Shown piece after piece: positions 34,431 through 43,914 of a stretch of 64,000 bases of DNA. Position 1 is the stretch's first letter; every line of letters starts with the position of its first letter. Under the pieces are notes generated by a model, which saw only the letters and a list, made by a program, of their open reading frames with translations, was not told the DNA's origin and made no database searches. The position numbers were made by a program, and so were the translations under genes. The DNA is from Paenibacillus naphthalenovorans (GTDB lineage: Bacteria; Bacillota; Bacilli; Paenibacillales; NBRC-103111): positions 62,001-126,000 of the forward strand of contig NZ_FNDY01000003.1 in the NCBI RefSeq assembly GCF_900099895.1. The letters run 5' to 3'.

Positions 34431-35192
34431 ATGCTGCAGCGTTGGCGCAACAAGAAAAACGCTTTGATATGGCTCGTCTGCCTGTTCATGAGCCTGACCA
34501 TCGCAGGCAAGGTTCTTGCGTTCGGCGAAGGTGCACAAGGTCCGGACGTTTATGCGGTTCAAGGGATGTTAAAATCGCTTGGCTATTTTCAGGGTCAGAT
34601 CAACGGTTATTACGGACCCGATACAGCCAACGGCGTCAGGGTGTTTCAGAAGGCTAACGGACTTCCCCCTACAGGGGCGGTGGATGACCAAACCTTGCAA
34701 GCAATCCTCTGGGCATACGGAAACCTGAAAATTCCGAAGAAACCCGCTCCCGCCCCGGGTCCGATGCCGCCCAAGCCGGGTCCGCCGCCTCAGGAGAAGC
34801 CGCCCGGGCTTATGCCTGAGGAGCAGCAGATGATCGACCTGATCAACAAGGCCCGGTCCGAAGCCGGGTTGTCTCCGCTTGCCGTCGATTTGGAGCTGTC
34901 CAAAGTGGCACGGCTGAAAAGTCAGGATATGACGGACAAAGATTATTTTTCCCACGATTCTCCTACGTATGGCTCGCCTTTCGACATGATGAAACGATTC
35001 GGAATCCGGTACCGGACGGCGGGGGAGAATATTGCCTGCAATCAAAATGCGGAGTCAGCCCATCAAGCGCTGATGAATTCCGAAGGACACCGTGCCAATA
35101 TACTAAGCAGGGACTTCACTCATATCGGCATCGGTATCGTGGAGGGAGGCCCTTGCGGCAAGATGTTTACTCAGCAGTTTACAGCCAAATAA
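34431..35192 (+). CDS. exported peptidoglycan-binding CAP-domain protein
   Basis: 253 residues. N-terminal membrane/signal segment (about 12-30), a PG_binding_1 domain (PDVYAVQGMLKSLGYFQGQINGYYG to VFQKANGLPPTG), a Pro-rich linker (about 103-127), and a CAP/SCP domain (MIDLINKARSEAGLSPL, YFSHDSPTYGSPFDMMKRFG, AGENIACNQ, MNSEGHRANILS). Resembles YkwD-type proteins that bind cell wall or spore cortex. A GGGGGGAT site precedes the ATG. Confidence 0.92.
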   Translation: MLQRWRNKKNALIWLVCLFMSLTIAGKVLAFGEGAQGPDVYAVQGMLKSLGYFQGQINGYYGPDTANGVRVFQKANGLPPTGAVDDQTLQAILWAYGNLKIPKKPAPAPGPMPPKPGPPPQEKPPGLMPEEQQMIDLINKARSEAGLSPLAVDLELSKVARLKSQDMTDKDYFSHDSPTYGSPFDMMKRFGIRYRTAGENIACNQNAESAHQALMNSEGHRANILSRDFTHIGIGIVEGGPCGKMFTQQFTAK

Positions 35193-35207
35193 CGCCGGCA
35201 AGCCCAA

Positions 35208-35245
35208 CCGTCCTGAAGCGTGCAATGCTTCAGGACGGTTTTGTT
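35208..35245 (+). terminator. terminator after the CAP-domain gene
   Basis: CCGTCCTGAAGC pairs perfectly with GCTTCAGGACGG, followed by TTTTGTT. Confidence 0.88.
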
Positions 35246-35390
35246 AGACTGACACAAGCCGCATCATTCGGTTCGAATTATTCTGTAATGCAAGAGGTGA
35301 TGAATTTTGCATGGAGGCATTTCCATAAAGAGGTTGATTAGTGTAAAATAGGATGATAAACCGAATTTGGAGAAGAGAGGTTGTTCTGTT

Positions 35391-35870
35391 TTGGCATCAA
35401 GGCTGCTGAAGGAATTCAAGGAATTCGCCATCAAAGGAAATATGATCGAGCTGGCCATCGGGGTCATTATCGGCGCGGCTTTTGGCAAGGTCGTCACATC
35501 GATCGTCAATGACGTGATCATGCCTCCGATCGGATTGCTGCTTGGCCGGGTCAATTTTTCAGATTTATTCATCAGTCTGGACAGAGTGTCGTATACATCG
35601 CTCAAGCAGGCTCAAGAAGCAGGCGCGCCTACGCTGAATTACGGACTATTTATCAACAATCTGCTTGACTTTTTGATTGTTGCTTTTGTGATCTTTATAG
35701 CCGTGAAGCAGCTCAATCGTTTGCGCAGAAAGGAAGAGAGCAAGCCGGAACCTGAAGCAAACACCAAGGAATGTCCGGAATGCCTCTCCGACATTCCCTT
35801 GAAAGCAGTTCGCTGCAAATATTGTACTGCAATCCTTGAAGGGGAAAATGAATTGAAACCGTCCAACTAA
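35391..35870 (+). CDS. mscL: large-conductance mechanosensitive channel with zinc ribbon
   Basis: 159 residues. [44 protein letters not shown] (helix 1) and [21 protein letters not shown] (helix 2) identify MscL, which opens on osmotic downshock. The C-terminus adds CPEC (128-131) and CKYC (142-145), a zinc-ribbon-like extension not in the standard channel. A TTG start at 35391, nine bases after GAGAGG, gives the usual N-terminus; the in-frame TTG at 35367 adds eight unlikely residues. Confidence 0.92.
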   Translation: MASRLLKEFKEFAIKGNMIELAIGVIIGAAFGKVVTSIVNDVIMPPIGLLLGRVNFSDLFISLDRVSYTSLKQAQEAGAPTLNYGLFINNLLDFLIVAFVIFIAVKQLNRLRRKEESKPEPEANTKECPECLSDIPLKAVRCKYCTAILEGENELKPSN

Positions 35871-36009
35871 GAATGGCAGTCTAAGGATTTCCATGAGGTG
35901 GGGGCAAGGAGTAATTTGCATCTTAAGAAATTATTCAGAAAATCCTTCACATGTTCTAAAGGTGTTTTCGTTAGCCTAGTGTTATCTGTGCAGGGAGGGT
36001 TTCGTGCAA

Positions 36010-36594
36010 ATGAATCTCGGTTCGATCGTTCTGGAAAAATTCTTATTTCTAAACAAGTTTATTCAATCTCCCAAAGAGGTAGGGAGCGTGACCCCGAGCT
36101 CCGGGTTTCTGGCTAAGGCGATGACCAGGCCGGTGGCTTGGGACAAAATCGAAAGCGTGGCGGAACTGGGGGCGGGGACGGGAGCGCTGACCAAATATAT
36201 TGAGCAGGCTGCCTCAGGCCGGGTCAAAGTGCTGCTGTTCGAGAAAGAGCCGGTGCTGCGCTATAAGCTGGCGCAAAAATACCCTGCGTTCGCTTGCTAT
36301 GCGGATGCCTGCGGCATTCAAAAGGCGGTGCGCCGCGAAAAACTGGACGGTTTGGACGTTGTCATCAGCGGGCTGCCGTTCTTTAATTTCCCGCGAGAAG
36401 TACGCGATCGATTGATCAAACAAATTATCTCGTCCTTGAAACCGGGCGGAAGCTTCATTGCTTTTCAATATTCACTGCAAATGAAGCCGCAATTAAGGCG
36501 CTATTTTGATATCGAAACCATCCGGTTCGTACCTTTCAACCTTCCGCCTGCATTCGTATATGTGTGCCGAAAGAAAGCGGATCCGACTTCATGA
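36010..36594 (+). CDS. class I SAM methyltransferase (phospholipid/rRNA methylase-like)
   Basis: 194 residues. SAM motif I is VAELGAGTGALTKYI near 50-64; a second motif reads VVISGLPFFNFP near 117. The start (FIQSPKEVGSVTPSSGFLAKAM) is typical of PmtA-like phospholipid N-methyltransferases and related rRNA adenine dimethylases. ATG at 36010 sits ten bases from GGGAGGG. It overlaps a DedA-family gene, so a membrane-lipid role is possible but unproven. Confidence 0.8.
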   Translation: MNLGSIVLEKFLFLNKFIQSPKEVGSVTPSSGFLAKAMTRPVAWDKIESVAELGAGTGALTKYIEQAASGRVKVLLFEKEPVLRYKLAQKYPAFACYADACGIQKAVRREKLDGLDVVISGLPFFNFPREVRDRLIKQIISSLKPGGSFIAFQYSLQMKPQLRRYFDIETIRFVPFNLPPAFVYVCRKKADPTS

Positions 36595-37217
36595 CATACG
36601 ATACATTGCTTGATTTGATCGGACAATACGGATATGCAGCCTTATTCTTTGCCTTATGGCTGGGAATTGTGGGAATGCCGATTCCCGATGAGGTCATTGT
36701 GATGACCGGCGGTGCGGTAACGGCGGGAGGCCTGCTGCACACCATTCCAGCCTTCGTCCTGACTTATCTCGGAGTCGTTTCCGGTCTTACCTTGGGCTAT
36801 GTTCTGGGGCGCTATATCGGGACACCCGTACTGGATAAACTCAGACGAAAGAAAAACATGAATCAATATATCGAAATGTCTCAACGGTGGAGCAGCAAGT
36901 ATGGTAGTCTGGCGCTTGTGATCAGCTATTTTTTTCCTGTCATCCGGCACGTGATGCCTTACATTGTAGGACTGAACAAAATGCCGTTTAGCAGGTATGC
37001 TCTGTTTTCTTATACGACAGGGCTTTTGTGGACCTTGATTTTTTTCACGGCGGGACGTTTAACGGTCGACCATGCCGCTGAAGTGGGAATGACGATTTAC
37101 CGGTACGGATTGAATCTGTTGTGGGTGCCTTTTGCGGCCTGTTTTATCTATGTCGTCTTCCGGCTGTTCCTTCGCAAAAAACGAGAGAGTGGCAGCACGA
37201 TGGTAGAGAAAGAATAA
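36591..37217 (+). CDS. DedA-family membrane protein
   Basis: 208 residues with about five membrane segments. Family landmarks: GIVGMPIPDEVIVMTGGAV, GLTLGYVLGRYIG, and FFPVIRHVMPYIVGLNKMPFSRYALFSYTTG with the conserved Arg. DedA proteins are thought to be lipid scramblases or undecaprenyl-phosphate transporters. The ATG at 36591 overlaps the methyltransferase stop (ATGA). Confidence 0.9.
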   Translation: MTYDTLLDLIGQYGYAALFFALWLGIVGMPIPDEVIVMTGGAVTAGGLLHTIPAFVLTYLGVVSGLTLGYVLGRYIGTPVLDKLRRKKNMNQYIEMSQRWSSKYGSLALVISYFFPVIRHVMPYIVGLNKMPFSRYALFSYTTGLLWTLIFFTAGRLTVDHAAEVGMTIYRYGLNLLWVPFAACFIYVVFRLFLRKKRESGSTMVEKE

Positions 37218-37241
37218 AAAATGGAAACGCACGGAGAACCC

Positions 37242-37290
37242 ATCCCTTTTTATGGATAGACCAAACTGTCCATGAAAAGGGATTTTTTTG
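37242..37290 (+). terminator. terminator after the DedA gene
   Basis: ATCCCTTTTTATGGA pairs with TCCATGAAAAGGGAT, followed by seven Ts. Confidence 0.85.
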
Positions 37291-37322
37291 TTTTGATTAT
37301 AAAAAATGGATTAAAAGTCGTG

Positions 37323-37475
37323 TTGAAACATGTCGAATAAATACGATATTTCTCCAATTGGTACGATGAAAGTGCTAAGAAAGTTCTATGAAAGTGCATT
37401 CAACACCATCAGGATGCGAGAGGTTTCATGTAAACGCTATATGAAAGCGTTGCATGTAAGCGATACCTTATCAAG
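37323..37475 (+). promoter_or_regulatory. promoter region with repeated cre-like motifs
   Basis: Five related motifs occur before the sugar cluster: GATGAAAGTGCT, TATGAAAGTGCA, CATGTAAACGCT, TATGAAAGCGTT and CATGTAAGCGAT. The last three resemble catabolite-responsive elements, TGNAANCGNTNNCA (TGTAAGCGATACCT differs in one base). AACGCT and AGCGTT also form an inverted repeat. TTGAAA/GATATT at 37323-37350 is a weak promoter candidate. No gene is seen from 37218 to 37550. Confidence 0.4.
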
Positions 37476-37550
37476 GAGGGATGACATGGGGAAGTAAACC
37501 ATGGGAAACGACCTGATCACTTCTGAATCATTAAGGGGAGGGTAAACCAG

Positions 37551-38381
37551 ATGCCTAAAATAAAGTATGCCTATAACGTACTGGTCTATGCAGGAGAAGA
37601 AATCGAACAGAGCATAAAAAGAATCGCGGGTTTTGGGTATGACGCGGTTGAGTTCGTCGGAGAGCCGGAAAATGTAAACGGTTCAGAGATTAAAAGCTTG
37701 CTTGAGAAGTACAATGTCGAGGCTTCCTCTATTTGCGCCATTTATACACCGGAGAGAGATTTGGTTTCAAGCAACGAATCAATCAGGAAAAACGCGGTGA
37801 ATTATGTAAAAGAGTGTGTTGACTATGCCAAATTGATCGGGGCTAAAGGTATTTCTGTTACCCCGACGGCCAATATGAAAATCCACGCTGAAGCGGATAT
37901 CGAAACCGAGCTGAAATGGGCGGCTGAAAGCATCAGAGAAGCGGGACTGTATGCCGGCGAGCATGGAATTCGTCTGACGGTCGAGCCTTGGAACCGTTAT
38001 GAAACTTATCTGATTAACCGTTTGGAGCAATCCCTGGCTTTGGTGAACGAAGTGAACCTGCCTAACGTAGGCTGCATGGGCGATACGTATCACATGAACA
38101 TCGAGGAAGTGAATATCGCTGATGCCTTCCGTCAAGTTGGCGATAAATTATTCTATGTTCATTTTGCCGACAGCAACAGGGCGGCCCCGGGCAGAGGACA
38201 CATCGATTTCAAGCCGATTGCGCAAGCTCTGGTAGACATCGGATATGAAGGCTACATTTCGATGGAGCTGCTTCCGCCTTTTGCCGATCCGTTCAGCGGC
38301 ATCCGCTGCGAGGAATTTTACGATCAATATACCAAAGAATCGATTGATTATTTGAAAAAACTGTTTAGCTCGATTGATTAA
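37551..38381 (+). CDS. sugar phosphate isomerase/epimerase (TIM barrel), first copy
   Basis: 276 residues of the xylose-isomerase-like TIM-barrel family that includes tagatose/allulose 3-epimerases and inosose isomerases. Metal-site regions: VEPWNRYETY (Glu), GDTYHMNIEE (Asp), VHFADSNR (His) and MELLPP (Glu). It resembles the protein encoded at 45178 (both contain C-x-IYT-x-ERDL). GGGGAGGG precedes the ATG. It is the first gene of a sugar or polyol cluster. Confidence 0.85.
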   Translation: MPKIKYAYNVLVYAGEEIEQSIKRIAGFGYDAVEFVGEPENVNGSEIKSLLEKYNVEASSICAIYTPERDLVSSNESIRKNAVNYVKECVDYAKLIGAKGISVTPTANMKIHAEADIETELKWAAESIREAGLYAGEHGIRLTVEPWNRYETYLINRLEQSLALVNEVNLPNVGCMGDTYHMNIEEVNIADAFRQVGDKLFYVHFADSNRAAPGRGHIDFKPIAQALVDIGYEGYISMELLPPFADPFSGIRCEEFYDQYTKESIDYLKKLFSSID

Positions 38382-38395
38382 AGGAGGACTAGAAC

Positions 38396-39433
38396 ATGAA
38401 AAAGACAATGCAGGCTGCTGTGCTCCATCAGCCGCAAGACATGAGAATTGAAGAAGTGCCTGTACCTGAGATTGCAGACCACGAAGTATTGATTGCGACA
38501 AAGCGCTGCGGGATTTGTGGTACGGACCCTCATATTTTCCGTGGTCACTTCCCGGTGCCGACCCCGCTGATCCAGGGACATGAATTTTCGGGTGAAGTAG
38601 TACAAGTAGGCTCCGCCGTAAAAAACGTCAAGGTTGGCGATCGCGTGACAGCGGATATTAACATCAGCTGCGGAACCTGCTTTTTCTGCAGGGCCGGCCA
38701 AAAACTATTTTGCAATGAAATTGTGCAGCTTGGCGTGCATACCAACGGTGCTTTCGCCGAATATGTGAAGGCGCCTGCATCCAACGTCTATCTCATTCCT
38801 GACAGCATGACCTGGGAAGAAGCCGCATACATCGAGCCGTTGGCGTGCGCCATCCGGGGCCAGGAACAGGCGAAAATTACAATGGGCAGCACGGTGGCGA
38901 TTATCGGTGCGGGGCCGATGGGATTGGTACACTCGCAGCTGGCCAAATTGAACGGAGCAACGAAGGTCATCATCAGTGAAATGAACCCGACCCGGATCGA
39001 AAAAGCGAAGCAGCTGGGTGCCGATCATGTCATCGACGCTTCCAAGCAGGACCCGGTTCAAGCGGTGTTTGATTTGACGGAAGGCCGGGGAGCGGATTTT
39101 GTTATTGAAGCCGTAGGTGCTATTCCGACCTATCAGCAAGCGTTTCAAATGGTTCGCCGTGGCGGCGTACTGGTTGTGTACGGTGCAGCTCCTGCACATG
39201 CGACGATGGAAATTAAACCGTTTGAAATTTACAGCAAGGAGCTTACGATTGTAGCATCCTATGCGGGAACATACAACACATGGACCAAAGCGATCAACAT
39301 GATCTCCAGCAAACGCTTCAACCCGAACGATATTATTTCCAAAACGATTCCTCTGGAGCAAGTCGTCGACGGCATCCAGGAAGCGGCAAACAATAAAGAC
39401 ACCATTAAAATTATCGTCGAAATCTCGAAATAA
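38396..39433 (+). CDS. zinc-dependent medium-chain dehydrogenase (polyol/threonine type)
   Basis: 345 residues. Catalytic zinc region CGICGTDPHIFRG and GHEFSG, structural zinc cysteines in CGTCFFCRAGQKLFC, and nucleotide-binding GAGPMGLVHSQLAK. The family includes sorbitol and threonine dehydrogenases, which oxidise secondary alcohols with NAD. It follows the epimerase by 14 bases with an AAAGGAGG site, so they are one operon. The likely role is oxidising an imported polyol or rare sugar. Confidence 0.87.
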   Translation: MKKTMQAAVLHQPQDMRIEEVPVPEIADHEVLIATKRCGICGTDPHIFRGHFPVPTPLIQGHEFSGEVVQVGSAVKNVKVGDRVTADINISCGTCFFCRAGQKLFCNEIVQLGVHTNGAFAEYVKAPASNVYLIPDSMTWEEAAYIEPLACAIRGQEQAKITMGSTVAIIGAGPMGLVHSQLAKLNGATKVIISEMNPTRIEKAKQLGADHVIDASKQDPVQAVFDLTEGRGADFVIEAVGAIPTYQQAFQMVRRGGVLVVYGAAPAHATMEIKPFEIYSKELTIVASYAGTYNTWTKAINMISSKRFNPNDIISKTIPLEQVVDGIQEAANNKDTIKIIVEISK

Positions 39434-39464
39434 TATTCCATATCATAGACAGGAGAATGAGGAT

Positions 39465-40853
39465 ATGAAATTGAAGTCTAAGCCACTGGCGCTTGCGATG
39501 CTTTCCGGTGCTCTGCTGCTTTCCGCATGCTCTTCCAATTCCGGCGATCAAGCCGGACAGGCTTCCGGCAGCAATGGCAGTGACGGCAAGCAAGTCACAT
39601 TAAATACGGTATTTCTCGGCTCTTCCTGGGGACAAGCCACTCAAGAATTGGCTAAAGAATACGAAAAAGAAACGGGTGTTAAAGTCAACGTCGAATTGGT
39701 AGGCCGGGATGTCATTTATCAGAAGCTGGCGCTGTCCATCGCCGGTCAAGCCAATTATGATTTGTTTAACGTCGATTATAACTGGATTCCGGAATTTGCT
39801 TCGACAGGAAGCCTGCTGCCTTTGGATGACTATCTGAAAAAGAATAACGTGGACACTTCGAAATACCTGCCGAGAGCTTTGGCTTTATCGCAGTGGAATG
39901 ACAAAAACGGATCCTTTGGCGAAGGAGGAACGATCTATGGACTGCCGCAATCGATCCATCCTCAATTGCTGTGGTATCGTTCCGATTTATTCAATGACCC
40001 GCAAATAAAAGAGGAATTTAAAGCGAAATACGGTTACGACCTGGTACCTCCAAAGGATATGAAGCAGTTCAGGGATGCGGCTGAATTCTTTAACGGTAAA
40101 GAATATAACGGGCAAAAATTGTACGGATGGGCCGCCCAGGCAAGTAAAGGATTCGGGAATGTGCATACCTGGCTGACCTTTATGTACTCGAACGGTGCGG
40201 ACGTGATTGATTGGAATACGATGACTTCGTCCTTATCCACTCCTCAGGCGATTGAAGCAACCAAAACGTGGGTAGATTTACTGCAGTACTCGCCTCCGGG
40301 AATTAACGACTATACCTTTGCCGAAGTAGCGACGGATGCGGCTCAAGGGAAATTGGCTATGGCGATTCACTGGTCCTGGAGCGCTTTTGAAGTAGACAAT
40401 CCCCAAACGTCCAAAACGGTCGGCAAATGGGATTTCGTGCAAGTGCCGGCTATGAAAAGCTCTACGCCGCATATCGGCGGATGGTCGATCGTAGCTCCGA
40501 AATCAACGAAAAATCCGGATGAAGCGGTTAAATTTATGATTTGGCTCGAGAATAAGCAGAATGATGTGCGTCAGGCGACCATGGGTGGAGGAGACCCGGT
40601 TCGAGAAGAATCTTATTCCGACCCGGCGTTAACCAACGAACTGATCGAAGGTACCGATGTGAAGAAGTACCGCCGTTATGAAGCGCTTCAAGAAGCGATG
40701 AAAACGGCCAAGGCCCGTCCGTTCTTCCCGCAGGAAGAAAAGTGGGAGAGTTTTGTTTCCGAATATTTGAGCGCCGCACAATTGAAAACCATGTCTGTAG
40801 AAGATGCATTGAAAAAGGCTGATGAAGCCGTTAACAAAATGCTGAAAAAATAG
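39465..40853 (+). CDS. carbohydrate ABC transporter substrate-binding lipoprotein
   Basis: 462 residues. Lipobox LLSAC near 18-22 (LSGALLLSACSS). Family 1 solute-binding fold with LAKEYEKETGVKVNVELVGRD and FMIWLENKQNDVRQ. AGGAGA lies before the ATG. Followed by two permease genes. It delivers an oligosaccharide, sugar or polyol to the permeases; ligand unknown. Confidence 0.9.
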   Translation: MKLKSKPLALAMLSGALLLSACSSNSGDQAGQASGSNGSDGKQVTLNTVFLGSSWGQATQELAKEYEKETGVKVNVELVGRDVIYQKLALSIAGQANYDLFNVDYNWIPEFASTGSLLPLDDYLKKNNVDTSKYLPRALALSQWNDKNGSFGEGGTIYGLPQSIHPQLLWYRSDLFNDPQIKEEFKAKYGYDLVPPKDMKQFRDAAEFFNGKEYNGQKLYGWAAQASKGFGNVHTWLTFMYSNGADVIDWNTMTSSLSTPQAIEATKTWVDLLQYSPPGINDYTFAEVATDAAQGKLAMAIHWSWSAFEVDNPQTSKTVGKWDFVQVPAMKSSTPHIGGWSIVAPKSTKNPDEAVKFMIWLENKQNDVRQATMGGGDPVREESYSDPALTNELIEGTDVKKYRRYEALQEAMKTAKARPFFPQEEKWESFVSEYLSAAQLKTMSVEDALKKADEAVNKMLKK

Positions 40854-40916
40854 TCGCTTGATCTAGATGAAGGAGGGGGACTCTCCCCCTCAATTATGCA
40901 ATCGGGAGAGTTGGAG

Positions 40917-41801
40917 ATGAACAAATTTAAGTTAAGCCGGAGCGGTCCTTATTTGGTCATGGCCCCCGGAATGATACTCCTGCTGTTATTTGCTATATAT
41001 CCTACAATTTTCCTGTTTAAGATCAGTTTTCAGGAATATAGTCCGATCAGTATAGAGAAACCATTCGTCGGGCTGAGTAATTATATCCAAGTGTTTCAGG
41101 ATCAAAGTTTCTGGAATTCTCTGAAAATTACAATTATTTTTGTTCTTAGTACGGTTTCACTGGAGTTTTTTATTGGTTTGTTTTTGTCCATCGTTTTGCA
41201 CCAGCTTGGCAAAGGGCAGAAGATATTTCAATCGCTGATCTTGCTTCCCATCGCTATGGCGCCTACGATTGTAGGGCTCATGTTCCGTTTTATGATGAAC
41301 GATCAGTATGGCGTATTTAATTATTTTGCTGAAAGTCTTGGTTTTTCAAGGATATCCTGGCTTTCCGATCCCCAGCTGGCTTTACCGGCTTTGATCTTGA
41401 CGGATGTCTGGCAGTGGACGCCATTTATGATGATTATCCTGCTTGCCGGACTTAAAGGTATACCGAGTGATCCTTATGAAGCGGCTAAAATAGACGGGGC
41501 AACGGCATCGCAAACCTTCTTCTATGTCACCATTCCGCTGTTGTCCAAGATTATATATATAGCACTGTTGTTAAGAACGATTGATGCATTCCGGATTTAC
41601 GATACCATTTATATGATGACCAAAGGCGGACCGATCAATGTAACTTCAACCTTAAGCTGGATTGTGTACGACAAGGGCTTTAAATTCCTCGATTTTGGTT
41701 ATGGCGCGGCACTATCCGTGGTCATGCTGATCCTGGTCGTGACCCTGCTGATGTTGTTCTTGCGGAAGGTTGATTTGTTTAATGTGGAGGGCAAGTCATG
41801 A
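40917..41801 (+). CDS. carbohydrate ABC permease (MalF-like)
   Basis: 294 residues with about six membrane helices and the docking loop YEAAKIDGATASQTFFYVTIPLL. The ATG at 40917 has GGGAGA seven bases upstream; an in-frame ATG at 40896 is less likely. It overlaps the next permease by four bases. Confidence 0.9.
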   Translation: MNKFKLSRSGPYLVMAPGMILLLLFAIYPTIFLFKISFQEYSPISIEKPFVGLSNYIQVFQDQSFWNSLKITIIFVLSTVSLEFFIGLFLSIVLHQLGKGQKIFQSLILLPIAMAPTIVGLMFRFMMNDQYGVFNYFAESLGFSRISWLSDPQLALPALILTDVWQWTPFMMIILLAGLKGIPSDPYEAAKIDGATASQTFFYVTIPLLSKIIYIALLLRTIDAFRIYDTIYMMTKGGPINVTSTLSWIVYDKGFKFLDFGYGAALSVVMLILVVTLLMLFLRKVDLFNVEGKS

Positions 41802-42628
41802 GCGAATCCAAAAGTAAATCGTTTACGTTACTGCTATATCTCATAGTCATTATTGCTACGATTGTTTTTATATTTCCTATCGCTTGGATGTTTCTCACTT
41901 CTTTAAAAAGCCAAAACGATGCATTTACGGCGATTCCGAAATGGATTTTTACCGTTACTTATGATAATTACCAAACTGTTTTATTTGAAAGGGATTTTCA
42001 AAAGTACCTTTGGAACAGTTTGTATGTTTCGGTTTTCTCCACCGTGTTGGCGGTCATCCTGGGAAGCGGCATTGCCTACCCGTTCGCAAGGTATAACATC
42101 AAGGGAGCCAAAGACATCTTAACGTGGATTTTGACTTTAAGAATCGTTCCCCCGATTGTATCGGTACTGCCTATCTATTTGTTGTTTTCCAACATGAATA
42201 TGCTAGATACGTATACGGCATTGATCTTAATGTATACATTTATGAATCTTCCGCTCGTGACTTGGCTGCTGTACGGCTTTTTCAAGGACGTGCCGGGAGA
42301 AATCGAAGAATCTGCGCTGGTGGATGGCTGTAACCGATTTACTGCATTTTTCAGAGTCATTTTCCCTATTATCGGCCCTGGGCTTGTATCGGCTGGATTG
42401 TTGTCGTTTATCTTTGCCTGGAACGAATTTTTGTTCGCCAATATTTTGTCAGGCCCGAATGTTCGTACGGCCCCTGTAGGACTCAATGAATATGCAACGC
42501 CGGTAAGTGTATTATGGGGACAAATTGCGGCAGCGGGAACGATGATTATTGTCCCTATCGCCATCATCACGTTAGTCTTGCAGCGTAAAATGGTCAGCGG
42601 ACTTACTATGGGAGCTGTAAAAGGGTAA
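41798..42628 (+). CDS. carbohydrate ABC permease (MalG-like)
   Basis: 276 residues with about six membrane helices; EAA-type loop EIEESALVDGCNRFTAFFRVIFPIIGPG. The ATG at 41798 overlaps the first permease stop. No ATPase gene is in the cluster; Gram-positive sugar importers of this class often share an MsmX-type ATPase encoded elsewhere. Confidence 0.9.
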   Translation: MSESKSKSFTLLLYLIVIIATIVFIFPIAWMFLTSLKSQNDAFTAIPKWIFTVTYDNYQTVLFERDFQKYLWNSLYVSVFSTVLAVILGSGIAYPFARYNIKGAKDILTWILTLRIVPPIVSVLPIYLLFSNMNMLDTYTALILMYTFMNLPLVTWLLYGFFKDVPGEIEESALVDGCNRFTAFFRVIFPIIGPGLVSAGLLSFIFAWNEFLFANILSGPNVRTAPVGLNEYATPVSVLWGQIAAAGTMIIVPIAIITLVLQRKMVSGLTMGAVKG

Positions 42629-42677
42629 TGGTTACGACAATAAGCAGATAGATATTAAGCGCGTTTTGGAGGGTAAG

Positions 42678-43820
42678 ATGGAGAGAATAAAAGTAGGAAT
42701 CATAGGGACGGGCTTTTCTGCGATGGCTCATATCGAAGCATTAAGAAGAATTCCTTTTGTGGAGGTTATCGCCATATCTTCCAGTTCAAAGGAAAAAAGT
42801 ATAGAGTTCTCCAAAAAAATGTGCATACCCAAGGCATATGGAGATGCGGACGAGTTGATTCGGGATCCGGAGGTACAAGCCGTTCATAATTGCACCCCCA
42901 ATTCCTTGCATTTTGAAATCAATAAAAAGGTGCTCCTTGCCGGCAAACATCTCTTATCGGAAAAGCCGCTGGCCGTAAACAGCGAACAATCTGGAGAATT
43001 GCTGAGGCTTGCCGGGGAAAGCGGAGTGGTTAGCGGGGTTTCGTTCAATTACAGACATTATCCTATGGTTTCTCAAGTCAAAGAGATGCTGGAATCCGGA
43101 AGCAACGGAAAACCGAATCTCGTTTACGGCGGCTATATTCAAGATTGGTTAAGCAACGATACGGATTACAGCTGGAGGCTTGAGGAAGATAAAAACGGTC
43201 CTTCCCGTGCGATCGCGGATATCGGTTCCCATTGGTGCGACACCGTTCAATATGTATTAAACAAAAAAATTACCGAAGTCTTTGCCGACCTGAAGATCGT
43301 GCATCCGATCCGGAAAAAACCGAAAGGGAAAGTTAATACATTCGAATCGTCCAATGATGTGGAAAGAGAAGAAGTGAAAATCACGACAGAGGATTACGGA
43401 AGCGTGCTAGTTCACTTTGAAGATGGCGTTCAGGGCGTATTTACGGTATCCCAGGTGACGGCAGGAAGAAAAAACCGATTGTATTTTGAAATTTCCGCGG
43501 AACGGTCTTCGTTTGCATGGGATCAGGAGAACCCCAACCGGCTGTGGGTAGGAAAACGCGACCATTCCAACGAAGAATGGCTCAGGGATCCGGATTTATT
43601 ATCACCCAAATCCGTATCATTAGCCCATTATCCGGGAGGCCATCAAGAAGGCTGGCCCGACGGTTTGAAAAATCTGTGCATCGATTTTTATCAAAAAGTG
43701 CGAAACCGGGATCATGAAAGTTCATTTGCCACCTTCTCCGATGGACACCGGATCATGAGATTAATCGATGCCATATTGAAAAGTCATAGAGAAAAAAGAT
43801 GGGTAAGTTTGGCGGAATAG
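42678..43820 (+). CDS. Gfo/Idh/MocA-family NAD(P)-dependent oxidoreductase
   Basis: 380 residues. N-terminal Rossmann fold with GIIGTGFSAMAHIEAL, then the family motif LLSEKPLAVN (catalytic EKP) near 95-104, and a C-terminal alpha/beta domain with DIGSHWCDTVQYV. These enzymes oxidise inositols, sugars or their derivatives. ATG at 42678 follows GGAGGG. It closes the transporter operon. Confidence 0.9.
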   Translation: MERIKVGIIGTGFSAMAHIEALRRIPFVEVIAISSSSKEKSIEFSKKMCIPKAYGDADELIRDPEVQAVHNCTPNSLHFEINKKVLLAGKHLLSEKPLAVNSEQSGELLRLAGESGVVSGVSFNYRHYPMVSQVKEMLESGSNGKPNLVYGGYIQDWLSNDTDYSWRLEEDKNGPSRAIADIGSHWCDTVQYVLNKKITEVFADLKIVHPIRKKPKGKVNTFESSNDVEREEVKITTEDYGSVLVHFEDGVQGVFTVSQVTAGRKNRLYFEISAERSSFAWDQENPNRLWVGKRDHSNEEWLRDPDLLSPKSVSLAHYPGGHQEGWPDGLKNLCIDFYQKVRNRDHESSFATFSDGHRIMRLIDAILKSHREKRWVSLAE

Positions 43821-43914
43821 TCAAAAAGATTGAAGTCATGCCTTCTCATCGTCCCGGGGGTGTTATATTATGGACTAGATAAGGTTATTTATTTTAGAGA
43901 AAGTGGTGTAATCC

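Noticed and set aside
37481-37516. Possible 11-codon leader peptide ATG ACA TGG GGA ... TGA
   Set aside because: The AAGGAGGG site directly abuts the ATG, leaving no spacing for initiation.
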